The notes below the pieces were generated by a model. It did not search any database, was not told the DNA's origin, and was given only the letters and a program-made list of their open reading frames with translations. Position numbers and translations under genes: made by a program. Shown piece after piece: positions 22,101-31,850 of a DNA stretch of 64,000 bases. Origin of the DNA: Lactarius indigo (taxonomy: Eukaryota > Basidiomycota > Agaricomycetes > Russulales > Russulaceae); NCBI GenBank assembly GCA_025766275.1, contig JAFKAC010000013.1, positions 620,001-684,000 on the forward strand. The letters are read 5' to 3'. The first letter of the stretch is position 1; the number at the start of each line of letters is the position of its first letter.

Positions 22101-24203
22101 TGTTGGGCTGAGGAATATGGGGGTATGATTGAGGGTGTCTTTATATCGTTCGTCCAGCCCCTTTGGCGGTTGGATATTGTTGGTAGAAGTTTTTGATGAC
22201 GTCTGCGGCATGGGTCATATTTGTTGCGGGTTCCCATGTGTTATCGCTTGGTGGGAATCCCTTCCACTTTACTAGGTAGTGGAGTTTACGCCCTCTTCCT
22301 CGTTCCTGGGCGTCTTCGATTCGCTCCACTTCATACTCCTCTTCTCCCTCGATAAGGTCTGGTGGAGGTCGGGTATAGTTTGTGCCGTGCATCTCCGTTT
22401 CCTTATACGGCGTCAGAAGGTTCGCGTGGAATACTGGGTGTATCTTCCATGATGCCGGAAGCTCCAGTTCGTAGGAAACGTCCGATAGAACCTTATTGAT
22501 TTTGAAGGGTCCATATCGCTTCAGGGCTAGTTTGTTTGTGGGGTAGAAGGTGCGGAGATTGGTTCCTTCTAACCATACTTGGTCTCCTTGTTGATAAGGT
22601 ATGAACCCCGTTTTCCCTCGTTGGGCCATGAGGTGCTGCGCGTGCTTTATGCTGTTCTGGGCGTGCTGTCGGAGTATTTGCAATTCTTCCAATCTTTGAT
22701 CCACTACTGGGTTATTTGATGGTTTGGGCGTCCATGTGGTTCGCGGTTCCCATCCCATGATAAGCGAGAAGGGGGAGTGTTTGGTGGTGGCATTTTTCCA
22801 GGAGTTATGAGCGAATTGTGCCATGGGTAGAAGTTCCGCCCAGTTGTCTTGTTGCACGTTGCACCAGTGTCGCAGGTATTGTTCCAACCATTGATTGGTA
22901 CGCTCCGATTGGCCATCCGTTTGGGGGTGATACGCCGATGATACGTTTTGTTGGATCCCCAGTGTTTTGCACAGTTGTCTCATAAATGTAGATGCGAATC
23001 TTGGATCTCGATCTGATATGATTCTTCGGGGTAGGCCGTAATGGGGGTAAACGTATCGGAGGTAAAGTTTTGCCACTCCTTCCGATGTTATTGTTTCGTT
23101 GCACGGTATGAATATTGCCGCTTTTGAGCAATCGTGATCCGTGATGGTGAGAATTGAGTCAAATCCTTTTGATGTTGGGAGTTTGACTATGAAGTCCATG
23201 GCTATCACTTCGAATGGTTCGGCCGATGGTTCAGTGGTGATGGGAAATAGGTGGGGTTTCTGTCTGTGGTGATTGATTTTGTTACTTTGACATATTGTGC
23301 ATCCTTTGACGTAGGCTTCCACGTCCTTGCGCATATTGGGCCACCAGAAATTGCGTTGTATTAATTCTAGAGTGTTTGCAATTCCTGGATGTCCAGCGCT
23401 TGGGGTATCGTGGAAAAAGGTAATCACCCCCCGTTTAAGGTCATTGTTTCCCACAACAACGAGGGCGTCACCCTTCCACCATAATCCGTCGTGCTTCTTT
23501 AGATTGTGTGGTTCTATCCAGGGGAGGATTGATGCTTCATCCATACTCTGCGCGATTTGGGTCCATATGTCCATGTCGTGCATGGAGGTTTGAGTGAGCT
23601 TGAGAAATACTTCATCTGGAAGTACTGTGACATGGTCGTTATCGCCGGTGCCGTCATCATAGTCGGGTCTTCGTGATAGAGAGTCTGCTTGCGTATTTTT
23701 TGTACCGGGGATGTGCTTGAGTATGAAGTTGTACTCCGATAGTTCCTGGAATTCCCGCGCTACCCGTCGGCTGATTTTTCGGGGTTCCTTCCAGTACTGC
23801 AGGTTGGCGTGGTCTGTGTGAATTGTTATCAAGTGGGGGGATCCTATGAGGTATGTGCGCCAAGTGCGCAACGCTTTGACGATTGCCAGCAGTTCTCTGT
23901 CGTAGATGTCGTAGTTGCGTTCTGTTTCCGATAGTGACTCAGAGTAGAATGTTGATAAGTGACCCTTGCGCACTTAGCGGCTCATACGGACCGGACTTGC
24001 AGCATGGACTGCTTTAGATTAGATTAATTGAACTTGTAGATTACTTACATTTGATCTGTACAATCTAGCGCTGATCATTGCGTCATGTATGACATCATGT
24101 ACTATGACATCATGTAGAACACTCTGGACACTTCAGTGTACTCAGTCCTTTGTTCTCCTTTAGTTCTTATCTTTATTATGATGTCACTATGATATCATCC
24201 TTG

Positions 24204-24355
24204 TGTAACGTCGTCACGACGTTAGCTCGACTTGAGCTCGAATAGCGGTAACCACTTAGCGAATATATTGGTCTTGACACGACGACACAAAGGTCCGTGC
24301 TCTTGTCTTAGTGAATGCTCGGAGGCACACTGACAAGTACTGTCTTGGCTGAGAT

Positions 24356-24387
<32 letters not shown>

Positions 24388-24719
24388 TTTTTGGAGAAGC
24401 AAACAAGTGACGATTCAAGAAGACCAAGATGGCGTATCTTGGTCTTCACTAGACACTATAAATACAAGCCAAACAGACTTTGAAGTGCTGCTATGAGTCA
24501 TCGTAAAGTAGCGTCCAACGTGTTGCGTAAGTAGCTTGAATCCTAACACTACTACTGCTAGTATTAGTGGCGTAGTCCTCAGTCAGCAATCATCGCGCAA
24601 TCTCCTATCGTACTCGTATCACCTATCGTAAGTCCGCAACTAATCTACCTTACCGCCGTAGTTGCAACCGGTACAGTAAGGGTCGAATCCGCATTACAAG
24701 TTATGATCGAAACGTGACA
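24204..24719 (-). repeat. Solo LTR of the A/E family, nested in the family-5 LTR
   Basis: Minus-strand TGTCACG to GACGTTACA, with the same LTR hairpin as element A (two halves around GGCGT at about 24420-24448). It interrupts ATCATCCTTGTCTGG of the surrounding LTR. The flanks share only CTTG (24200-24203 and 24720-24723), one base short of the usual 5. Confidence 0.85.
24348..24390. repeat. (GA)n microsatellite
   Basis: About 40 bp of GA dinucleotides with a few interruptions, within the solo LTR at 24204-24719. Other LTRs of this family have C/T-rich sequence here but no such expansion. Confidence 0.8.
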
Positions 24720-26013
24720 CTTGTCTGGACTTTTCCTTGTTCTTGCACGCCTTGTTCCCTTTACACACACTCCTTTGTCCTGTTGTAGAACAATGCGTCC
24801 CTTGTACTCTGTGACACTCTGTTACCTACCTTGTAGTTGTGTCACCCTCCTGTATAGTATAAGTAGTAGTGCTTGTACGCTCCTGGTCCACATCAGTTCC
24901 CTCACTGTTGTGTGCCAGGTATGTCTCTTCCTCTCAAATTGTAACATCAGTTCCCTCACTGTTGTGTGCCAGACACCTCTTGCTTCTGCTGCTTGACTTC
25001 CTGTTTGCTGCTTCCAGCCACCCAGCCTATCTCACCACAGTCTCCCTTGTCCACTGTGAGTATGCTACCCTTGTGTGCTGTTCATCATAGAATGCGACTG
25101 GATGTGTTCTGTTGTCCTCTCCCTTTTGATTTAGAACCGCTCCCAGGGCGTAGCTCGAGGCGTCGACTTCGATTTCGAAAGGTTGGTCTAATTTTGGGAA
25201 TAGGAGTACGGGTTCAGAACTGATTTGCTCCTTGATAGTGTCGAACGCTTTCTGCCTGACTTCCGTCCATTCCCACGGGGTGTCCTTCTTAGTAAGGTCG
25301 TGGAGTGGTCTTGCGATAGTAGAGAATCCCCTGATGAAGTGTTGATAGAAGTTGCAGAATCCTAGAAAGGCCCGTACTTCTTTCAGGGATTTCGGTGCCT
25401 TCCAATCACGTACCCCTTGAACCTTGACCGGATCCATTTGTAGTTGTCCATGTCCGATGATTAGTCCTAGGTATTCTACCTCGTAGACTTCGAATACGCA
25501 TTTTTCTGGCTTGATATACAAGTCGTGTTCGTCACAAAGGTCGAGGACTCGGTGTAAAACTTGTCGATGATGGGTCCAGTTGTCCGTGGTTGCGATCAGG
25601 ATGTCATCCATATAAACGATGACTTCCCCCGTTAATACTAGTTCCCGGAAGATGGTGTCCATCATCGTTTGGAAGGTACTAGGGGAATTGGTAAGACCGA
25701 AGAACATGACTCGTGGTTCAAATAATCCCTGATTCGTTTTGAACGCCGCCTTCCATTCGTCCCCTTGTTTGATTCGAACGTTATTATATCCCCAACGGAT
25801 GTCGAGCTTCGAGTAGAGTAGAGCCTCTCGGATTTTGTCGATTAGTTTGGGGATTAGGGGGAGTGGGTAGTGATTCTTGATAGTAAGTTCATTGAGGCGG
25901 CGATAATCCTGTACGGGTCGTAATTTCCCATCTTTCTTCTTGATAAAGAAGAAAGGGGAGGCATAGGGAGATTTCGATGGTTGGATATACTTTTTATCCA
26001 AATGTTCGGTTAT

Positions 26014-26580
26014 TGTTACGATTTTCTTGGACTCGTCTCTTCCTTACCATTATTTCCTTCCAACACTATACGAGCCCTGTACGACTACACGGACTTTACG
26101 ATTACCCAGTTCCTATCACGCGCCTCGCTTATCGATGTTCTCTTTTGATAAAGCTCGACATGTGCCAGTTTCCGACTCGTTCCCTCTCACGTGCGACCCC
26201 GCGTGATTCTCCTTCATTCTCGATATATCCCTGCTTTGTTCCCTTTATGTTCACCCCTTTCTTCCTTGACTTGGCGATGGCGCCATCTGTTTGTGATGGC
26301 CATACAGTACGATTTCTATTTAACCCTAGTCATACCTAGCTTGTACGGTAGACTAGACTTCTTGTGTAATACTACACTCGTCTACGAGAAGTCCCCTTGT
26401 CTCCCGAACCTCGTTTTCGCTAGGCCTTCGAGTCTTAGCCTTCCCCTACAGTCCAAGTGACGCACGTCCTTGTGACTCTTGTGCACCATCTTTGCTGAAG
26501 TCAAGCCTTCGAGCTTTGACTACCGAACGATCGACTGACTTAGTACAGGTCGTACTCAACGCCCCTGTAGTGGCGTTACA
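26014..26580 (+). repeat. 5' LTR of element D
   Basis: TGTTACGAT to GGCGTTACA. TATA-like TATTTAA at 26317-26323; AGACTAGACTT at 26350-26360 is the complement of the PBS, 33 nt after the start of the TATA box. No ATG occurs between 26350 and the gag start. Confidence 0.93.
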
Positions 26581-26582
26581 TT

Positions 26583-26593
26583 AAGTCTAGTCT
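26583..26593 (+). promoter_or_regulatory. Self-priming-type primer-binding site of element D
   Basis: AAGTCTAGTCT, 2 nt after the LTR, is the exact 11-nt complement of 26350-26360 in the LTR. Confidence 0.7.
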
Positions 26594-26598
26594 CCACA

Positions 26599-28284
26599 GT
26601 GGCTCTCACCAGCCGAAGCCGAACACAGTTCGTCAAAGAGTACCTGGAGCGGCATCCTTACAACGACCTAAGACCTTCTATCAAGGGAACCGCTCTTTGG
26701 AGGAACACTCCACACGACGAAGGGTACTACGTCTACGACCCCGACAAACTCACATACGAACCAATCGAGTATATCGAAGATCAACACATCTGGGCCTATG
26801 TTGCCTACTCCGATTCAAAGCACTCCTGGTACTCCTATAAACCCGTCCCCGCACACCTAGGCCTAGGACCAGGAAAAGGACAAATCAGTGCCATCGAAGC
26901 TGATTCTGATATTGAAGAACCATCTTCCGAGCCCGACTTAGACAACCCAACACTCACGCCTACCATCCAACGACCTGTGGACTTCGCATCATATGCCAAC
27001 ATGTCCACCACCCAACTCTCCACCACCCTCACCTCCTCACAACCAACCGCAGGTTCCTCGACGGCGAATCCTGCAAGTAGTGGAGGAAATCCTATGGGAG
27101 GAAGTATGTCGACAAGCGGAGGAGGCGCTACGGGAAGCATAGGAGGCCATCATGGAGGCGGTGCGCCTGGAGGTGGAGGCGGTGCGCCTGGAGGTGGAGG
27201 CAGTGCGCCTGGAGGCGGAGGCGGCGCGCCTGGAGGCGGAGGCGGCGCGCCTGGAGGCGGAGGCGGCGGAGCAGCAATTGGCCCCGCAGCTGGAGGACCT
27301 CCTCAACCCAACGGACGACTCGGGGGAAATCCCCCACCAGAATTCACAGGAGACCAAGAAGCCAGCCAAGCCTTCCTCAACGCATTCGCCCTATACCGGG
27401 GAATGAATCCCAACGTCCAACAACTTACCCTCCCATACTCACGAGCCATGACGCTCCTGTCCTACATCCGAGGACCACTTGTTGACGATTGGGTAGAGGA
27501 GCAAATACAATGGCTGGCCGACCAATTGGCAGGAGGTGTAGCCATGAATGCCGAAAACCTGTGGAACACCATCAAAACACGCTTCATCCAGGCGTACACC
27601 GACACTACCCAGCAGCAGAAGGCCCGCCATGCTATCCAAAATCTACGAATGGACAAGGAAGATATCAACACCTATATAGCCAAATTCTCCAACTTGGCCA
27701 ATAAGGCGGGATACAACAAAGACGAGGCCACAACACTCGAAATATTTCAGAAAGGCCTCCCAAACGCGTTAGTCATAAACGCAATCAAGTTCCATCACCC
27801 TGTAGACTGGGACGATTGGAAGACGGCGGTCACGCTCCAGCAAGCGGAGTACCTCCTCCTCAAAGACAGGCTCACCAAAGGAAGAACAGACAAAAAGGGG
27901 GGGGCCTCTCGTGACCAATGGCTAAACACCCTCAACAAGACAAGAGACCTGAACGCGATGGATGTTAGCCGCACTCGCGCCAGGGCAGCAATGACGGAAG
28001 ACGAAAAGAAGCTACTCCAAAAAGAAGGAAGATGCTTCAGATGCCGAGGACAAGGGCATATCTCCAGATTCTGTCCCCAGAAGTCAACCACCACGGCCAA
28101 AACCATAGGAACGAGCGACCCTACCCCAACCACTGCTACCATCTCAATGACTGCATCACATCCCCTTTCCAACGAGGAACAAGCTGACGCCCAAGTAGCG
28201 GCCTTGTTCGCCCAAACCCCTGAAGTACGAGAACTAATGGTGGATAAACTCTTCGGACAAAAGAAGGATTTTCTGAACGCTTGA
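26599..28284 (+). CDS. gag: Gag of element D, probable GUG start
   Basis: 561 residues from GTG 26599 (context ACA-GTG-G: A at -3, G at +4). The first in-frame ATG is residue 135, inside the protein, although the first 130 residues are conserved in elements C and H; so a non-AUG start is likely. Domains: N-terminal part (KGTALWRNTPHDEGYYVYD, IEYIEDQHIWAYVAY), acidic linker, a Gly-rich tandem repeat (GAPGGGG units, 27160-27270), capsid region (EFTGDQEASQAFLNAFALY to the LEIFQKGLP segment), and one CCHC knuckle CFRCRGQGHISRFC. Gag packages the RNA in the virus-like particle. It overlaps pol in the -1 frame at its last codons. Confidence 0.9.
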   Translation: MALTSRSRTQFVKEYLERHPYNDLRPSIKGTALWRNTPHDEGYYVYDPDKLTYEPIEYIEDQHIWAYVAYSDSKHSWYSYKPVPAHLGLGPGKGQISAIEADSDIEEPSSEPDLDNPTLTPTIQRPVDFASYANMSTTQLSTTLTSSQPTAGSSTANPASSGGNPMGGSMSTSGGGATGSIGGHHGGGAPGGGGGAPGGGGSAPGGGGGAPGGGGGAPGGGGGGAAIGPAAGGPPQPNGRLGGNPPPEFTGDQEASQAFLNAFALYRGMNPNVQQLTLPYSRAMTLLSYIRGPLVDDWVEEQIQWLADQLAGGVAMNAENLWNTIKTRFIQAYTDTTQQQKARHAIQNLRMDKEDINTYIAKFSNLANKAGYNKDEATTLEIFQKGLPNALVINAIKFHHPVDWDDWKTAVTLQQAEYLLLKDRLTKGRTDKKGGASRDQWLNTLNKTRDLNAMDVSRTRARAAMTEDEKKLLQKEGRCFRCRGQGHISRFCPQKSTTTAKTIGTSDPTPTTATISMTASHPLSNEEQADAQVAALFAQTPEVRELMVDKLFGQKKDFLNA

Positions 28285-31200
28285 ACCCGGCGGCCTGGGC
28301 TAGAGCATTAAAACTTAGCGTGTACAATAGCAGATTCCGATCTATGCGAATTCCAGTACTTTTCAAATCTGCTCACGCGATGGCTGAACGAAACGTTTTG
28401 GTAGACTCGGGCGCAACAGACAATTTCATAAGCGCAAACCTCCTGAAACGACTCAAAATAGCCTGGCTACCTACCGAACGCTCCATCAAGATATGGAACA
28501 TAGATGGAACCCACAACCAGGGAGGAGAAATCACATCTTTCACCGACCTTACCGTTAAAACCGGAGGAAGGACCCAAAACCTTCGATTCCTTATCACAGA
28601 TTTAGGAAACGACGAAGTCATACTAGGATACCCCTGGTTTACGGCTTTTGAACCCAAGTTCCACTGGCGAGACGCCACACTCGATGAAGAGTTCCAACCA
28701 GTGGTCATCACCAGTCTGCATCTGTCCGACGAAGCCATGCCTCTTGAAGCAACTATCAAGGCATTGGAGACGTATCAACTGGACGAATCAGCCTGGGAAC
28801 AACTACAAGAAGAAGACGAACCTTGTATCCGGCTGCGAAAAACAACAACGGCATCAGAATTGGCGCAGCAGGAAGCGGCCAAAAGACCCCAGAAAACCTT
28901 CGAAGAGATGGTCCCGGAAGAATATCGGAGGCATCAGAAAGTTTTCAGTGAAGAAGCGTCCCAGCGCTTCCCCCCTTCACGCCTGTGGGACCACGCCATC
29001 TATTTAGTCCCAACCGCCCCTGAAACAATGGATTGCAAAGTGTACCCACTCACAATCCCGGAGAACGAAAAATTAACAGAATTCGTAACTGAACACCTGG
29101 AAAAGAAGTACATCCAACCGTCCAAGTCTCCTTACGCATCTCCCTTCTTTTTCATCAAAAAGAAGGACGGGAAACTACGCCCGGTACAGGACTACCACCG
29201 CCTCAACGAACTAACCGTAAAAAATCACTATCCACTCCCCCTAATCCCCGAACTTATCGACAAAATCCGAGAAGCAAGGCTTTACTCGAAGCTCGATATC
29301 CGATGGGGATATAATAATGTTCGAATCAAACAGGGGGACGAATGGAAGGCGGCGTTCAAGACAAATCAGGGATTATTTGAACCACGAGTCATGTTTTTTG
29401 GCCTCACTAACTCTCTGAGCACCTTCCAAACCATGATGGACACTATCTTCCGGGAGTTAGTACTGACAGGAGAAGTAATCGTCTACATGGACGATATCCT
29501 AATTGCGACCTCAGATGACCGCACCCACCACAGAATGGTACTACACCAAGTCCTCGACCTCTGCGACAAACACGACCTATACATCAAGCCAGAAAAATGC
29601 GTGTTTGAAGTCCATGAGGTGGAATACCTAGGGCTCATCATTGGGTACGGACAATTGCGAATGGACCCAGTTAAAGTACAAGGAGTTCGAGACTGGAAGA
29701 CGCCGACATCACTCAAAGAAGTACGAGCCTTCTTAGGATTCTGCAATTTCTACCGGTGGTTTATACGGGGATTCTCTACAATCGCGAGACCCCTCCACGA
29801 CCTCACAAAAAAGGACGTTCCTTGGGAATGGACGGAAGTCAGACAAAAAGCCTTCGATACCATCAAAGAGCGAATCAGTTCGGAACCGGTTTTACTATTC
29901 CCAAAACTAGATCAACCCTTCGAAATCGAAGTCGATGCTTCAAGTTACGCCATAGGGGCTGTCCTGAATCAAAAGGGAGAGGACAACAAAATGCACCCGG
30001 TCGCATTCTATTCCGAATCCCTTTCAGAGGCCGAACGCAATTACGACATTTACGATAGGGAACTGCTAGCGATTGTCAAAGCGTTACGCACTTGGCGAAC
30101 ATATCTCGTGGGATCCCCCCATCTAATAACGATCCATACAGACCATGCCAACCTGCAATACTGGAAGGAACCCAGGAAAATCAGTCGACGAGTAGCGCGG
30201 GAGTTCCAAGAACTGTCGGAGTACAACTTTATACTCAAACATATCCCTGGTACCAAGAATACGCAAGCAGACTCCTTATCAAGAAGACCCGATTATGACG
30301 ACGGCACCAACGACAACGATCACGTCATAGTACTCCCAGACGACGTATTTCTCAAAATCACCCAAACGTCCATGCACGACATGGATATATGGACTCAAAT
30401 TGCACAAAATATGGACGAAGCAACACTCCTCCCGTGGATCGAACCTCACAACCTAAAGAAACATGACAGGCTGTGGTGGAAGGGCAATGCTCTCGTTGTT
30501 GTGGGAAACAACGAACTTAAACGGGGGGTAATCACCTTTTTCCACGATACTCCAAGCGCAGGACATCCAGGAATCGCAAACACTCTAGAGCTATTACGAC
30601 GCGATTTCTGGTGGCCCAATATGTGCAAAGATGTGGAAGCCTACGTCAAGGGGTGTGCAACATGCCAAAGCAACAAGATCAATCATCACCGACAGAAGCC
30701 CCACCTATTTCCTATCACCACCAAACCATCGGCCGAACCGTTCGAAGTGGTAGCTATGGACTTCATAGTCAAACTCCCGATATCAAAAGGATTTGACTCG
30801 ATCCTCACCGTCACGGACCACGACTGCTCAAAAGCGGCAATATTCATACCCTGTAACGAAGCCATAACGTCAGAAGGCGTGGCAAAACTTTATCTCCGAC
30901 ATGTTTATCCCCATTACGGCCTACCCCGAAGGATCATATCCGATCGGGATCCAAGATTCGCGTCTATGTTCATGCGACAACTGTGTAAAACGTTGGGGAT
31001 ACAGCAAAACGTATCATCGGCGTATCATCCACAAACAGATGGTCAATCAGAACGAACAAACCAATGGTTAGAACAATACTTGCGACATTGGTGTAACGTA
31101 CAACAGGACAACTGGGTGGAACTTCTACCTATGGCGCAATTCGCTCACAATTCTTGGAGAAACGCTACCACTAAGCACTCCCCCTTCTCTCTCATTATGG

Positions 31201-31814
31201 GATGGGAACCACGAACCGCGTGGACACCAAAACCATCACACAGCCCCGCGGTGGATCAAAGACTGGAAGAATTACAGATACTCCGACAACATGCACAAGA
31301 TAGTATCAAACACGCGCAGCATCTCATGGCCCAACGAGGAAAAACAGGGTTCACACCTTATCAGCAAGGGGACCAAGTATGGTTAGAAGGGACCAATCTC
31401 CGTACCTTCTACCCTACAAGCAAACTAGCCCCGAAACGGTACGGACCCTTCAGAATCGTCAAGGTTCTATCAGACGTTTCGTATGAACTGGAACTTCCGG
31501 CATCATGGAAAATACACCCAGTATTCCACGCGAATCTTCTGACACCATACAAGGAAACGGAGATGCATGGCGCAAACTATACCCGACCTCCACCGGACCT
31601 TATCGATGGAGAAGAGGAGTATGAAGTGGAGCAAATCAAAGACGCCCAGGAACGAGGAAGGGGGCGCAAACTCCACTACCTAGTAAAGTGGAAGGGATTC
31701 CCACCAAGCGATAACACATGGGAACCCGCAACAAATATGACCCACGCCACAGACGTCATCAAAGACTTCTACCGACAATATCCGACCGCCAAGGGGGCTG
31801 GACGAACGATATAA
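28281..31814 (+). CDS. pol: Pol polyprotein of element D (PR-RT-RH-IN-chromodomain)
   Basis: About 1177 residues in the -1 frame relative to gag; the frame is open upstream through TTTTCT at the gag end, so it is probably made as a Gag-Pol fusion. Protease LVDSGATDNFI; RT with KKKDGKLRPVQDY and YMDDILIA; RNase H with DASSYAIGAVLNQ and IYDRELLAIVKAL; integrase zinc finger (HPGIANTLELLRRDFWWPN to CATCQ), catalytic MDFIVKLPISKG, ISDRDPRFAS, GQSERTNQW; and a chromodomain (EEEYEVEQIKDA, LVKWKGFPPSDNTWEP). The chromodomain places it in the chromovirus clade and is known in relatives to steer integration to chromatin. All catalytic residues that I can identify are present. Confidence 0.95.
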   Translation: MNPAAWARALKLSVYNSRFRSMRIPVLFKSAHAMAERNVLVDSGATDNFISANLLKRLKIAWLPTERSIKIWNIDGTHNQGGEITSFTDLTVKTGGRTQNLRFLITDLGNDEVILGYPWFTAFEPKFHWRDATLDEEFQPVVITSLHLSDEAMPLEATIKALETYQLDESAWEQLQEEDEPCIRLRKTTTASELAQQEAAKRPQKTFEEMVPEEYRRHQKVFSEEASQRFPPSRLWDHAIYLVPTAPETMDCKVYPLTIPENEKLTEFVTEHLEKKYIQPSKSPYASPFFFIKKKDGKLRPVQDYHRLNELTVKNHYPLPLIPELIDKIREARLYSKLDIRWGYNNVRIKQGDEWKAAFKTNQGLFEPRVMFFGLTNSLSTFQTMMDTIFRELVLTGEVIVYMDDILIATSDDRTHHRMVLHQVLDLCDKHDLYIKPEKCVFEVHEVEYLGLIIGYGQLRMDPVKVQGVRDWKTPTSLKEVRAFLGFCNFYRWFIRGFSTIARPLHDLTKKDVPWEWTEVRQKAFDTIKERISSEPVLLFPKLDQPFEIEVDASSYAIGAVLNQKGEDNKMHPVAFYSESLSEAERNYDIYDRELLAIVKALRTWRTYLVGSPHLITIHTDHANLQYWKEPRKISRRVAREFQELSEYNFILKHIPGTKNTQADSLSRRPDYDDGTNDNDHVIVLPDDVFLKITQTSMHDMDIWTQIAQNMDEATLLPWIEPHNLKKHDRLWWKGNALVVVGNNELKRGVITFFHDTPSAGHPGIANTLELLRRDFWWPNMCKDVEAYVKGCATCQSNKINHHRQKPHLFPITTKPSAEPFEVVAMDFIVKLPISKGFDSILTVTDHDCSKAAIFIPCNEAITSEGVAKLYLRHVYPHYGLPRRIISDRDPRFASMFMRQLCKTLGIQQNVSSAYHPQTDGQSERTNQWLEQYLRHWCNVQQDNWVELLPMAQFAHNSWRNATTKHSPFSLIMGWEPRTAWTPKPSHSPAVDQRLEELQILRQHAQDSIKHAQHLMAQRGKTGFTPYQQGDQVWLEGTNLRTFYPTSKLAPKRYGPFRIVKVLSDVSYELELPASWKIHPVFHANLLTPYKETEMHGANYTRPPPDLIDGEEEYEVEQIKDAQERGRGRKLHYLVKWKGFPPSDNTWEPATNMTHATDVIKDFYRQYPTAKGAGRTI

Positions 31815-31850
31815 AGACACCCCTTTCGCATCCCCGCATCCCTCAACCCA

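Larger units (their letters stand above)
23950..25087 (+). repeat. LTR of family 5 in element C pol, itself carrying another LTR
   Basis: Starts TGTTGATAAGTGACC, ends GTTCATCA, flanked by TAGAA (23945-23949 and 25088-25092). Its 1138 bp equal the 618-bp copy at 18187 plus the 516-bp LTR at 24204-24719 and a short duplication. TATA-like TATAGTATAAG near 24854-24864 fits a plus orientation. Confidence 0.88.

Noticed and set aside
24721..25223. Possible membrane protein from repeated ORFs with Ser/Leu/Val
   Set aside because: Part of the family-5 LTR, repeated at 18054-18604 in reverse; non-coding repeat sequence explains it.
31812..31850. Stop-codon readthrough from pol into ORF3 of element D
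   Set aside because: The frame is shared in D, but in element C the ORF3 start is in a different frame after the same stop, so readthrough cannot be the family rule.
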